Below, piece by piece: positions 23,788-36,599 of a stretch of DNA of 64,000 nt (positions within the stretch are counted from its first letter, which is position 1; each line of letters opens with the position of its first letter). This DNA comes from Cryptomeria japonica (lineage: Eukaryota; Streptophyta; Pinopsida; Cupressales; Cupressaceae). The notes under the pieces are model-generated. The model saw only the letters and a list, made by a program, of their open reading frames with translations. It was not told the DNA's origin and searched no databases. The stretch spans positions 1 to 64,000 of the forward strand of contig NW_026729199.1 of the NCBI RefSeq assembly GCF_030272615.1, in the 5' to 3' direction. The position numbers were made by a program, and so were the translations under genes.

Positions 23788-26657
23788 CAAATTGAAACAA
23801 GGACTTCGATTTCTTAGTTGGACCTGGATTTGAAATAGAATCTTGTAGTGGGAACTAATCAAATCGAGCATGCAACAAAATTTGAGAGAGACACCAACCT
23901 TCAATAGGATGTGGATTTTTTTTAGTATAAAAATAAATTTTAAGATTTATTCTAATTTATATTATGAAATATAAATTTAATAGATTAAGGGTAAGAAATA
24001 AGAAAACCAACTAAGAAGAATTTAGTGGATGAATTAAGATGATAGATTAATTGGACATAGTAAGTTATGAAATAAATGGAAGAAAAAACTATACAAAGTT
24101 TTTTTGTTAAAGCAAACATATTGAAAATCATAAATAAAATAAGAAGAAAAATAGATAATCAATCATATTTCCATGCATTTAAATTTCTTATAAGATGGTG
24201 ACATGTTGGTCGAGCTTTATGGTGGTTTTGACAATGACAAGCTCCCCAAACCCTAAAATAAGATATATGTGACATTAATGAAATATTTTATTCTAGAAAG
24301 AAGTTTCAAATGACTCTATTTTAACCATTGTTTCCTACTTAACCATTTCCATGAAAATGCTACTATCAACTTCCCATTTTATCTATTTTCTTTTTTAGAA
24401 GCTTTAGTTAAATGGGCATTGGATTTATCATCCAAAAACCTCCAATCCTGCTCCATGAAGCACTTATAATTCATCTCTATCATTTTTAGCTAGCTCTTTG
24501 CCCTCTAAATCTCTTAAGAAAATAGTTGTTTAGAAAAATTGACAAACCATCTCTCCTATTGCTCCTCCTGTACGAAAATTTGGTGGCAAAAATTAAAATC
24601 CAGATGAAAAGAAAATTACAATGACACAGTTCACTCTTCAAATTTTTCCTTCTCCTCCCAAAGATGAGCTAAAAATTGTCATCCTGCTTAACCACCCATA
24701 ACCACATTCTTAGTGCCTCTAATAAGTCTAGCCCCATTGGCCCCATACTTTCTAATTCGCCAAGAAATCCAACTCCTCTCAAAAAATGGAAGCAAAGAGT
24801 CTTGTGAACTCAAGATTAGCCCCATTATTTAGGCCCTACCTAAAAGGGGCTGCTTTGGAAAGTCTAAAAATTATTTTAAAAAAAATTAAAAATGCCTTAG
24901 TTCAGTTCTATGTAGACGAAGTCCATTTTGATGATGAAACAGTTTAAAGCAATAATCTTGAGGATAGGTAGGACAATGTTGTCGATGTGGTGAGTACCCA
25001 TCCGAATGGATCTAATGAACTAGTTGATCATACCAAGACATATAAAATTTAATATGAGTTAAACGATGTGGTGAAGGCTAGGGAGGATATCGAAAGTGAT
25101 GAAGAGTTGACCCAAGACGAATTAAATGATGTGGCGAAGTCTAACGAGGATATCAAATGTGATGAAGAGTTGAAGTACACTGGAGAAACTATAATAACTT
25201 CAACAATGTGTGTGTTAGCTTCTTCCTAAAGATGAATAAGCCAGACTTTTCCAGTAGGGGCATTGCCCCTATTGGCGAATCCGATCATCTGCCAAAGTTG
25301 CTAACCTAGAAGCAAAGATGGTCTTAATCTCTCTAAGTTCACCTGTAAGGTTATGCGTGGGTCTGTGATAATTCTCAGTATACTATAGGAGAAGGAATTC
25401 AAGAAGCTTAGAGATGAAGAAGGTGCAAGTTCAAGCATCCACAAGGGGTTGTTTATATTCTTCACACAAGACTGGGCCAGTTATTTTGATAATTTTTTAT
25501 TGTTTTGTTTAGCTATTATTTTTAATAATATATTTTCTATAGACAATGATATTAATGTGATGTTATGAAAAATGATACTGATGTGATGTTAATGTGGTGT
25601 TAGTTATTTTTGGTTATTTCGTTAATTATGTGAACTTTTTGTTTTTATGAGCTAGCAGCTTAGTTTTTTCGCTTATTATTATGAAAACATATTTCTTATT
25701 TGTTCTAATTGAGAGAATTCCATATAAATACCCGATAAATTTCATTTGTTATATCTGATCACGTGGACTACTCTATTTCCACAAACCTAGCCTTCACAAT
25801 TAGGTTGATCATTAGTTCTAGCATTACTTTTGCATCCAATAATTACTTTCCCTAAAAAAATTCTATCAATAAGATAGAGTTTCTCAACTCTTAGCATCAA
25901 ATCTTTATATGTTAACAATTGTGAATAAGATAGCACCTCAACAAATTTTATGAAGAGGGATTTGTGGTATGCTATATAATAGATGGCTAATTTGAATCAA
26001 CTGACATGGGATTTCATTCACTCTCCAGCATTTCCATATGCATATACTCTTATTTGCATTGTATCTACTTCCTTCATTATTATTTATTCCTTTAAAAATA
26101 GTGAATGTTCATGTAAAAATAAATTGATATATACTCGATACTACATTTCTAGATACAATATATTTTGGTGAATAACTCCAACTCATTTTCTTATGATAGG
26201 AAAACATTCTAAATTCTATTGTGATCTCTCACTTTCACAATGATAACATAATTGATCTAGCTTCTTTTGTGTGATTGATGAAAATATGAATTATTTATTA
26301 AGCGTGATTCAATGTACAACACTAATAATTTTAAATCATTATTAAAGTTTCTTGCAAAACATTATGTACTTTAGAAATTAGTGCCACAAATTAGATCGTG
26401 ATTCGAAGTTTCAAACCAATTTTATTTCTAGAAAAGTAATTTAAAACATGAGGATTCAAGGCCTACCCTATTGTAGAGTGAAATCTCACCTCTTTAATGT
26501 TGAGTTTGTCTTTTTCACTTTTTATCTAATTTTATTTCAATTTAATTTTGAATAAATAAAAAAAAACCATTCGATCGACTTGACCTATGACGTGATTCCT
26601 GACTTTCACTAATTATATTTAAAAAATAAAATATGATTATACTTTAATAGTTATATT
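23788..26657. repeat. 2.9-kb dispersed repeat, copy 2
   Basis: Direct-orientation copy of 16763-19667 at about 7.0 kb distance, colinear apart from small insertions and deletions. Internal peptide traces are the same (DIESDEEL, LKMNKPD, AKVANLEAKMVLISLSS) and are broken in both. A 62-codon frame at 25983-26171 lies inside and has no support as a gene. Confidence 0.7.
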
Positions 26658-27737
26658 ATGTAAATATTATATATCATAAAATATGTTATATTAATTTTAA
26701 AAATATATAAATACCAACATTTATTTAAATAGGTTACGTAACCAGACCCTAGAATCGATCGGATTGGGAGAATTTGCTAGAATATTTATTAGGTGAAATA
26801 AAATTTAGAGCATTTTTGTCCTGTGAAAAATTGAAAAATGTGGCAGACTTGGTCTTCTTTTGCTTCCTTATTTACCGCAGTGGACCCTGATTTGAAATAT
26901 TTCTCATGTCAATTAATTTGAGGAAGCAGATCACCACCATTACCATTTTCAATTTTTCTTTCGTTTTTCATAGCCTCTGCTGTTCGACCAAATTTCTACG
27001 TTATTGTTTTGACCTTTTGTAGAAAGATAAGCATAAATTTTGGCTTGGGAAGTACAATAGTTTGATGGGACAAAGGTTTAACACGATTGTTTCGGCCTTT
27101 CCTGTTCGGCAATTTCTATACTATGAAGGACGATAGTTTGATTGGAAAATAAACTTCAACGATGACTCAATTGCGATTTATTAGGAGCAATGACAACCTC
27201 AATAAGTGGAAGAAAAGCACCATTATTACAGTTTCCAAATATTTTTCAAAGTTTTAACTTTTCCTAGTCTTTGGTCTTTCCTAGTCTTTCGATCTAATTT
27301 CTACACTATTCCTAAATTTTCGCCTCTTCTGGCCCGCTATTCCACACAATTTATGCTGTGCAGCGCTATTTGCGGGAAGGACAATAATTTAAAACACCAG
27401 GTTTTATTATTTCATGTTCTATGGTAACCTTAACTCGTCTTAGAAAAGCGATTATGTTGTGGTCGGGTAAAGCGAATATATCGGGGTAAAGCGAATATAG
27501 CGAGACACATATGCTACACTTGAAAAAAGAAAAAACTCATTCTTGTACGTTTAATAAATGATATATCATTTCTCCTTCTTGTACATTTAATATATGATAT
27601 GTCATTTCTCCTTCTTGTGTTTATACATTTTATATATGATATTTATTTAAATTCAAACAAAATATTATTAAAATATGATGTCTCTATGACACTTAGGAAC
27701 TATGTCATCTACCGCTGCAATATGGGAGGATGCTCAG
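26658..27737. other. Noncoding AT-rich stretch
   Basis: No gene recognised. The short frames present (for example 27206-27427) have no family features. Confidence 0.45.
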
Positions 27738-27808
27738 GAGGATGGGGATGGCAGGGATTTGGGGAAGGGGGCCCAGCCCGTGAGGTTGCAGGGGCCATCC
27801 CCATCCTC
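27738..27808. repeat. 15-bp perfect inverted repeat in a GC-rich island
   Basis: GAGGATGGGGATGGC (27738-27752) is the exact reverse complement of 27794-27808, with a 41-base G/C-rich loop. The island is about 80 bp and is flanked by very AT-rich DNA. Origin unknown. Confidence 0.6.
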
Positions 27809-28129
27809 TTTTTTTAATTAAAAAAAATGGAGCTAAACTATTAAAATAAATTTATAATTTAAAATTAAATTAAATTAATACAATTTATATTAAAATAAAA
27901 TTATATTATATTTAATTAAAATGAATAAAAGTATAAAATAAAATATTTTAAAAATTAATATAATATTAATAAATTATAATGATTAAATTTAAAATAAATT
28001 TATATAATATTATAATTAGCAATCACACCTTGGTGTGCAGTGGGTATACCGAAGCGTTGCAAAAGATCAAGTAGATAAATTTGTAGTCAACTTTTTGTAT
28101 AGATTTGTGTTGTGCATGGGATCGCTAGG

Positions 28130-28148
28130 TATATATATATATATATAT

Positions 28149-28189
<41 letters not shown>
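28130..28189. repeat. Compound microsatellite (TA)n-(GA)n
   Basis: A TATATA run followed by a pure GAGAGA run ending near GGAGGATG. Confidence 0.9.
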
Positions 28190-28191
<2 letters not shown>

Positions 28192-31100
28192 GATGTGAGT
28201 ATTAGAAGATACAACATGCATCTCTTGTTATTTCATTACTTATCACATTTAATGTAAGTTTTATCTTTCATGTTTGGGCAGTGAAGTTAGGTAAAAATTA
28301 TTGTATCTAAAACTAGTGTAATTTCATATTTCATGGAGGAAATTAAAGGGTTGGGGATGTTTGGGCGATGAATCCTCTTTGGATGCATTGTTTTGTATTT
28401 TTGGAGCTCTTTTCATTCTATATAAGCAACTCTTTGGATATGGAATTGAGAAGGAACAATTCAATGTTGAGTTTCTCTGCATGAAAAAGATATGTGGGAG
28501 GAACAAGGTATTTTTCATTGGTACACAAGTGCTACTATGTTGGAGGAAAAGAGGATAATGGAAGTCAATGTATTATAGTCCTATTTACCTGGTGTTAATT
28601 CATACTTGACTTCTCTTTTTAGTAGATTCTTTGTTTTTACAAGAATTTCTTCACATAAATACTATGGTATTTGATGCTCTTATGTTTTGATTTGTGCCTT
28701 GTTGTTGCTATCTTATGGTGATAGTATGACAATGTATATTTTTTATATAAGTTAACATAAGATAGTGTAAATAAACATGATATGTAGATTAATTTTTGCA
28801 TCATAAGGAAGATGGATCTAAACATGGAAATTCTATAAGAGAACTTATATTTTATCTTTTTATATAAGCTTTAGATTTTCATTTTGTAGTTCTCCTAGCC
28901 TTGTATCTCATCCTTTAATTGATTATTTGGATAGAAATTGAATTTAACAACCTTTAATATTTGAAGTTTTATATTTCTCAACAAAAATAAATAAATTTAT
29001 ATTTTTAAATCAAGTGAGATTTAATTAATCTTTCTTATCAATCTTAGAAGGGTGTAGCTCTCAAGCTAAATTCTTAAGTTTCTAGATTACCACTTTCTCA
29101 AACTCACAAACGATAAATGTGCTAAATTATTGGATGACAATTCATGCTAAGATACATCCATAATATTTCATAAATTTCTCTTGTTACCCTTGGAAGGTTA
29201 TAATTCCAATGACCCATAAACTCATAACTATCTAGACAACAATCCACATGGATTTTGAACCAAATCTCTACCCATTCATACAAAACAAACTTTAAAAGAT
29301 ATTAATTCTTTAATTCTATTAGTATCCAAAAAGAAAAACAAAAAAATGTGCTTTTTAATTCAAAGTGTGCCATCATTGAGTGTCAAGTTGGTTTGAGAAG
29401 TTGAAAATCACTTAACCATAGTGCACACCTTACACTAACAAACCACAATAATCTTGATACTTTATAAATAAAATAAATTTTAATTTTTAAATCATAAAAT
29501 ATTTACCTTGTGTTTCCAAAAGTACTTGGAAAAAAAAATAGAATAACTTTTTCTTTTCCATAAATATTTATTAATTTTTCCCTTCTCTTAATGTCTGAAC
29601 AATCTTAAAACTTATCCTCTTATAATATATAAACCCTTATGTCATTGAGATATTTTATTTTCAAATATCAAAATGAAAAGAAATACTTTATTAAATCATT
29701 TCTTATCATCTAGATGATCATACTCTCATCATTGAAGAATAAATTTATTTTATTTCTAATTCTTTTCTTTAAAATTAATAGCAATGATTATTTTTGCTTC
29801 CTTTTTATTCTCTAAACCATATTTAAAAATAACAAGTATAAATATTGCTTAAAATCCTGCTCATAATAGTAACACTAATAAACACAAGATGATGGTTATA
29901 ATATTTGTTCTATACAATACTTTAAAATGTATTTTGTTATTTCTTATAAATCATTGCTTTCTTGTAACTATCAAAGACTCCCCAAATTACTTATGAAATA
30001 CTAAGAATTTATGTTTATTAAAGAAGAAACAAAAAATCATTAAGATGACTTTTTTACAATATATATTTACCCCAATATTCCCACAATTTTCAAGCTGAAA
30101 TTAATATTGTACATGACAACATATATAATCTAATATGCATAATTCATGGAAATAATCCCCACCATGCCAATTTGATATCCTTTGTATGCACATTAATAGT
30201 TTCCAGATGCATTCGTCAACTCTGTATCCTCCATTCTATATCCATATTCAACAAGCATTAAATACAATGATCTTCTATGGATTCAATCAGATTTTACAAG
30301 CACTCATCCAATCTATTTATTGTACTATTTGCAAATTTCTTACAAATTGTGCGTTGTCTAAAATATTTTATTTTATGTTTATCTCTCTCATCCACCAATG
30401 CGTAATTTTTATATAATATTTAAGTCTTTACCTGTAATCACTCTCTCTTCTGAGAGTCCATCTCCATAGAGCTATAGGAAAGTGTGTTTGTGTGCAATTA
30501 TGAGTGGGATTAATATTTATGAGGTTGTAAATTTTTAAAAAAATAATCATGTCTCAAAAGATATTTGAGCATCGGCTCAGACAATCATTGTAATGTTCAT
30601 AATATTTAATACAATTTATGCTTTATTTATTTCTCTTCACTCCAACAATCTGGTAACAAAGCCAATGATAACCTAACGATCCTATAAAGAGCCAAAAGAA
30701 TCTAGGGAGTGTTGTGCAACTGTGAGGGGTGAAAGATATAGCCAATCATTGAAGGTAAAGTGAAAAATATTCTTTGTTAACTGTCAACAAGATAAAGTTA
30801 GCCAAACAAAGTAGCTTGTATATTTGAGGAATGAGATCGCTAGTTTTGTTGTGTAATACCTCTCTAACCCTCACATAATAAATCAAGAACTATGGTAGAA
30901 TCTATAATTTAAAGAAGATAATGTAAGTGATATAGCAATAATCCATGTAGAAAGAGATGTTTGTTAAATTTAGTGGTCGCTGCAATGATAAAGTTTCTAC
31001 TAATATGGTTAATAAATGAAAGAAGATGGTTACGTTCGATGGATGTTGGATGGAAAGGGATGATATCATATCATCTGGATAAATGAGAATACACGTGATG

Positions 31101-31659
31101 TTAGAATCCACTCCCAATGAATTTAATATTTTGGTTGCTTATGTAAATATGAAGATGCCTAGTTACAATATGAAAATGTCTTGATTGTGCTAATTAGGAG
31201 GTAGTTATTTAATATTGATGGACTGTGCTATTAACAAGTATATTTTTCTAACCATTTTTATTATATGATATTCTTTGGGAAATGAATTATGATCTAGGAT
31301 AACACTTTCTATGTCTATACCCTGATTATGTTTCTTTTGGCTTAGCTTGCCTTTAGTAGCATATTTCTTCTTAGAATTAGTCTTAATTGATTTATCCAAG
31401 GTTGCTAATGTATAATGGGCCTATGTTTTAGGACATGACTATGTTATGATGATATATAGTTTTAAGGATTTATTGATGGTATTAAGGTTTATGATTACAA
31501 TTATGATGTCCTAGTGGTTTTGATATGATGAGGGTGTAACGATGATAGTAGGGATTTAGTGATAATGGTTTCTTGATGTTTTTATATGAGATGAAGTGTT
31601 ATGATTATGACAGAGTATGAAGAATTCTAGAAATAGAGATTTAGATCATTATGGCTATC
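28190..31659. other. Long noncoding AT-rich stretch
   Basis: No gene, RNA or repeat that I can name over about 3.4 kb. Scattered 60-76-codon frames (for example 28361-28558, 30186-30416) show no recognisable features and match what chance gives in AT-rich DNA. Confidence 0.45.
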
Positions 31660-32960
31660 CTTGACTCTTTTTTTCTACATGACGATGCTTAAACATAAGA
31701 TAGAAAATACAATTTCTCATGTCCTTAAAGATGGAGTCAAGATTGAAAAGGAAGATGATATTAGAAGAGAAGCAGTTCGGTTTTTCAGCAGCCTTCTCTC
31801 AACTGAGGATGGATTGGATGAGAATGCGTAACAAAGTTTTATTGAAGATATTCCTAGTATTTTGAATGCAGATCAAAACAAATTTTTATTATCTATTCCC
31901 TCTTCTGATGCAACAAAGAAAGTGGTGTTCTCTTTTTAAGGTAACAAAGCCTTGGGGCCAAATGACTTTCCTATGTTTTTTTTTCAAGTTTTTTTGGGAT
32001 ATTGTGGCTAAGGAAGTGATCAATGCTATTAAGGAATTATTTGTGTCAAGGAATATCCTAAAGGAAATACATTCTACCTTTAATTTTTTTATCCCCAAGT
32101 ACCTAGGGGTGGATGTCTTTGATGCTTTTAGACCCATCAGTCTTTCTAATCCTTTCTATAAGGTTATCTCCAACGTCCTTACATTAAGATTTTTGGTTGT
32201 TCTCCCTCTTTTAATTTATCCCCAGCAAAGTGGTTTTATTCTGGGAAGATAAATCCTTGACTCCATTATCATTGTGCATGAGAATATCCACTCTTTGGAG
32301 GTTTCCAAAAAGCAAGGGTTTTTTCTCAAACTTGACCTGTCCAAAGCCTATGATAGGGTAGACTAGTATTTTATACTAAAAGTTTTGAAATTTTTTGAAT
32401 TTATGGAAAGGGTTCTTCAGCTAATTTGGCAGCTCATCTCCTCTTCTTCCTTAGTTGTTACTGTCAATGGTTCCCCTTATCATATTTTTAAGGTTTCCAG
32501 TGCTCTCAGATAGGGTGACCCACTTTCTCCTATCCTCTTTATTTTGATGGTGAAATGTCTCGGAAGGTATATGCACAAGTTGGTGAATGAAGGTAACTTG
32601 AAAGGCCTTAAGCCTTCCTCAGCAACCCTAATCTGCTCTCATCAAAAATTCATTGATGATACTATTCTGATGGGAAGTTCAACCAAAAGGTGTCAAGACA
32701 AAAAGTGAATACGAGAAAGAGCTCTATCTTTTTTGTAATACCCCAGATGAAAGAGAAAAGAAGACAACATCCATTCTAGGTTGTGCGATTGGTGTTCTCC
32801 CCTCTATTTATCTCAGGCTCCCATTATGTTATAAACCCCCTACTACTTTTCTGGAACTCTCTCATTGACAGGTTCAATAGGAAACTGATTGGCTGGAAAG
32901 GTTCTCTTCTTAGTTAGGCCAAGAAGATTCAGATCCTTAAATCTTCCCTTCAGAATCTGC
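31660..32960 (+). pseudogene. LINE-B reverse transcriptase domain
   Basis: Plant LINE reverse transcriptase, which copies the element RNA at a nicked target. Recognisable blocks are ALGPNDFPMFFFKFFWDIV (about 31950-32005), FNFFIPKYLGVDVFDAFRPI followed by SLSNPFYKVISNVL (32080-32180), QQSGFILGR (32224-32250), FFLKLDLSKAYDRVD (32320-32363) with the first catalytic Asp, GDPLSPILFILMVKCLGRYM (32513-32575), and FIDDTILMGSS (32649-32682), which is the F/Y-x-D-D catalytic box. Stops lie near 31829, 31939, 32251, 32364 and 32510, and sense weakens after about 32700. No endonuclease is present upstream, consistent with 5' truncation on insertion. Confidence 0.85.
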
Positions 32961-33589
32961 CAGTTTATGCTCTAAGCCTATTCAGAATCCCTTCCAAGTT
33001 TGCTGACATTATTGAGACAATATAGAAATATTTCTTATCGTCAAGTATTGAGGAAAGAAAGAGTATTTTTCTTATTGCTTGGCAAGTTGTTTGGAGACCA
33101 AAGAGATTGGGAGGCCTTGGCCTTAAGAATATTAATACTTTCAACAAAGCCCTTCTGGTGAAACAGATTTGGAGATCCTTTTCTGATTGAAGAAAATGGA
33201 ATTGCATTTGGCATAGAAAATACTTGCATAGTGTCAGTTCTCCTAAGGATTTTATTCAGTCCCATAATCTCCCTTTGGGATTTACTTTGTGGAATAATGT
33301 CATTAAATCTAGGGATATTGTAGTGAAGGGTGCAAGTTAGAGAATTGGGGATGGCAGAAAGGCCTTATTCTAGGAGGATATTTGGCTTTTTCAAAAACCT
33401 CTTTGTAGTTCCTCTTCTTTTCTCCCTTTTATAGAATAATGCAAGGTTAGATTTGGTCATTTTATTGGAGATTATTGGTAGGAGGGTCATTGGGTTAATA
33501 TTGGTCAAATCAATGAAACACTTCTACCCCTTCAATTGTCTCTCACTTCTATTGTTATAGATCAATCTAGAGTGGAGGATTGCTTGGTC

Positions 33590-34740
33590 CGAAGATTGAC
33601 TCCTTCTGGGGTTTTTTTGTCTCTTCTGCTATTTCTCTTTTGTCTCAATCAAATTTTATTCCACCCCTATGGGCTAAGGCTTGGATGAAGAACCTTATCC
33701 CTAAAATTAATATCTTCTTTTGGATCATCCTTTAGAATAAGTTGTTAACAACAAACAATTTATGCAAAAGAGGCTTTTTGCTTCCAAATAGGTGCTATCA
33801 TGTGTGGCTGAGGTTGAGTCTTTTCCCTGTATTTTTCTTTATTCCTCTTTTTCTTAGGATATTTGGGATCATTTTTTAAAGTGTTGGAACCTTTATTGGG
33901 TCTTTCTGAAGTCTATTCTTAACATTTTTTGTCAGTGGAAAGCACCCTCCGCCAATCAGGTCATTCAATTACTGTGGTCCTTTGTGTTCCCTCGTGTAGC
34001 ATGGGGTATTTAGAAAGAAATAAATAACAAATATTTTGGGAAGTAGCTATTCCGGTGGATATTGTTTTTCAAAAACTTCTAGGGGTACTTGGATATAATA
34101 TAAATATTTTATATAATCAGCTTATGAGGGGGGAGAAAAAGATATGTTAGGCCTATGACTATGAGGTATCTAAGGAATGGCAAACAAAAATTGGCATCTG
34201 AAAAAATACAAGGCTTGTTAAAAAATCTAAAGAGGGTGTGTCCTGGAGCTTCCCCCCTAAGGGATGGATAAAAGTCAATTTTAATGGGAAGACCAAGTGT
34301 AATCCTGGGCCAACTAGGTGTGGGGAATTGATTACGGATGAGAATGGAAGGTTCATATCAATGGTGGCATTCCCCATGGGTAACTAGACCAACCACCTTG
34401 TTGAAGCTACTAGAGCCTATCAAGTCTTATTGCTTGCGCGTTAAATTAATTGCAAAAGAGTCCAGATTGAAGGTGACTCAAACAACATAATCTAGTGCCT
34501 CAAAGGGAGTAATAAGGCTGTGTGGACTATAGAGGGATGGATAAATTTATAAAAAGAGATTATTCTTTCTTTTGATGAATGTTTTATCTATCCTTCTTAT
34601 AGGGAGTCCAATACGGTGGCAGACTTCTTTGCCAACAAGGGGGTTGCAGCGAAGAGGAAGATGACATGGACTACTGAAGACAACCTGGGGGATGAAGTTA
34701 GGGTTCTTCTTAGATATGATAGATCACATGGGATACGTGG
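33590..34740 (+). pseudogene. LINE-B zf-RVT-like segment and RNase H domain
   Basis: Counterpart of 520-1660. The zf-RVT segment is visible in pieces (AWMKNLIPKINIFFWIIL near 33680-33730). The RNase H domain shows PPKGWIKVNFNGKTKCNPGP (34252-34310) and, after frame changes, YRESNTVADFFANKGVAAKR (34600-34660), continuing to LLRYDRSHGIRGN before a stop near 34760. LINE-B keeps a stretch here (ANKGVAAKRKMTW) that LINE-A lost. LINE-A in turn has about 70 bp near 1785-1855 that is missing near 34855. Broken in several places. Confidence 0.75.
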
Positions 34741-34865
34741 CAATATCCCATCACATTACTAATTCTGATAATGGCAATGCCATTATTACTAGTTATGGAG
34801 GCTATCATGATGAGGTTAGAGGAGGTATTTCACATAATTGTCAGCAGACTTTTTGGTATTCTAAT

Positions 34866-36392
34866 ATGGGAGGAGAAAGATGTTGTGTCGAACCTATGGA
34901 CTATGAAGCCTAGCCAAGGGCCAACCTGACTATTTGGAGAATTTTGGAGAAGGGGGAATTAATGCCCTACATCATAAATCTCCATGGCTGAGAACCTAAA
35001 GTCACTAAGATTTTTTCCAAAGGGTGGAATGAGGGCAAAATTACTCTGTTTGGTAGGTTTGTGGTGATTGATGAGAACTTAGATGTTGAAATGACTGGTT
35101 TATCTACCAAGGGGCTCAAATTATATAGAGAGAAAATATTCTCACCCTACTGTGAAGAAATTTCCCAAAACTGACAAGGAAAGGAAAATGTTAGTCAAGA
35201 GAAACAAAAGCTGCTATGATGTGTCCACTATCAAGTCACTTTGGAGGGATGTGCTAAAGGTGATCATTGAATATATCACTATGAACGACCGCTACTAGAG
35301 AATTTTTGGGCACCATTTTCTCTTATCCAATCATTTTAGACACCAAGTGAGGGTTTCTTTCCCCTTCTATCTCCTATTATCCCTTAATGCTAGTATTACA
35401 GAGCATAGAGAAAACCCTAGTGTTAATCCTGTTTATCACGAGGGCTTGTTGGTTTTGATTTATGAGGATTTCAAAGCCAATTTTGCTAAGCTTAATTCCC
35501 CCCATATTTCCATTTTAGGGGATGAGGGATAAAAAACCCATAGTTAGAATGATGAAGATTAGAATACGGATATGAAGGAAGTCAACTTTGTTACTCCTAA
35601 GAAGGTGAAAACAAACATAAGCTTGACAATCCCCCATTTGCTAGGAAGGGGAAGTTTAAGGAGTTAGATAACAGTGTTACCCAATCCCTTGGCTCTCGAA
35701 CCAAATGTAGTAGAAATATGTCTAAGGCCCACCCTCGGATTGAGGGTAAAACTCTGGATTTTGAGGAACCTTCCTTTGACCATGCTAATCAAGGCTCCCA
35801 TCTCCCCTGAACTTGGATAACTCTTATCCTTCTACAAATAGGGAAAACGAGAAGTGGGCCTTTCATGAGATTAAGAACCTTAATTTAAAACGAGGGGATA
35901 TAAATAGTAAGTTAAAAATTCTGGAAACTAGAGGTGAGGGCTTATATGGAAGACATGGTACTAAAGGTAGTGATCTTTGGACAGAGGAGAAATTTTTTTT
36001 TGTTGTTGATTGCCTTTCTAAAACTATTCAAGTGATGGAAAATCTCAGAAAAGACTATGAGTGTAATATTGCGGCCTTCGAGAAGAGATTGAATAGCATT
36101 AAAGATACTCTCCAATCCATTATGTCTCTCAACCACAATGTTATCAAGACCACTACATGAATACATGGTGGTGAATCTTGAAAACGGCTATCAGGGTAAT
36201 TTAGTTGTGGATTTAGATTTGGAGAAGGAAAAAGGTAACAAGGAGTCTCTAGGTCCCAGCACGAGGAATCATGCCAATTTGAAGAGGAAGCGAGACAAAC
36301 CTCTATAGGACATCGAGAATTTGAAGAAAGTGGCTCAAAATATGAACCAACTAGAGGAAAAGGTTGCTAAGACTTTGAAGAATTTGACCTAG
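34866..36392 (+). pseudogene. Third reading frame of LINE-B
   Basis: Counterpart of 1864-3500. The ATG at 34866 (MGGERCCVEPMDYEA) is conserved. Downstream blocks are ANLTIWRILEKGELMPYIIN, KVTKIFSKGWNEGKITLFGR, TGLSTKGLKLYREK, then after a frame change VRVSFPFYLLLSLNASITEH with EGLLVLIYEDFKANFAKLN (35347-35530), and the C-terminal helical part WAFHEIKNLNLKRGDINSKL through CLSKTIQVMENLRKDYECNI (35850-36160). It ends with AKTLKNLT and a stop at 36390-36392. LINE-B has lost about 110 bp of the linker present at 2850-2965. Stops and frame changes interrupt it. Confidence 0.6.
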
Positions 36393-36599
36393 CTCCTGTT
36401 TTCTTTCCTTGGATTCTCTTGGATTTTTTGTTGGATTTTTGTTGGTGCTAGATTGTCAATGTCTCTATTTTTTTCTATGGGCAGCGTTTTGTTTAACTGT
36501 TAAGTGAATCATGTCTAATTCTAGTTCTGACCTTCTGTAAAGGGTTTCAGGTTCCTTCAAAAAATGGTTTTTCCGTTAAAAAAAAAAGCTAAACAAAAT

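Larger units (their letters stand above)
31660..36590 (+). mobile_element. LINE-B: 5'-truncated LINE with RT, RNase H and an extra 3' reading frame
   Basis: The most complete LINE in the window. It starts inside ORF2 without an endonuclease domain (LKHKIENTISHVLKDGVKIE near 31690-31750). It then has reverse transcriptase (to about 32960), a zf-RVT-like segment (about 33590-33860), RNase H (about 34240-34660), a third reading frame (34866-36392), a 3' untranslated part with TAAAGGGTTTCAGGTTCC and an A-run at about 36578-36588. From 33070 onward it is the direct counterpart of LINE-A (1-3690). Many stops and frame changes are present, so it is inactive. It fixes the order RT - RNase H - third frame - polyA within one element. 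Confidence 0.85.

Noticed and set aside
28018-28075. Short similarity to 63765-63812 (CACCTTG-TGTGCA-TG-GTA-CC-AAG), considered as SINE or tRNA-derived repeat
   Set aside because: Only about 45 bases. No A/B box pair, tail or target duplication could be made out.
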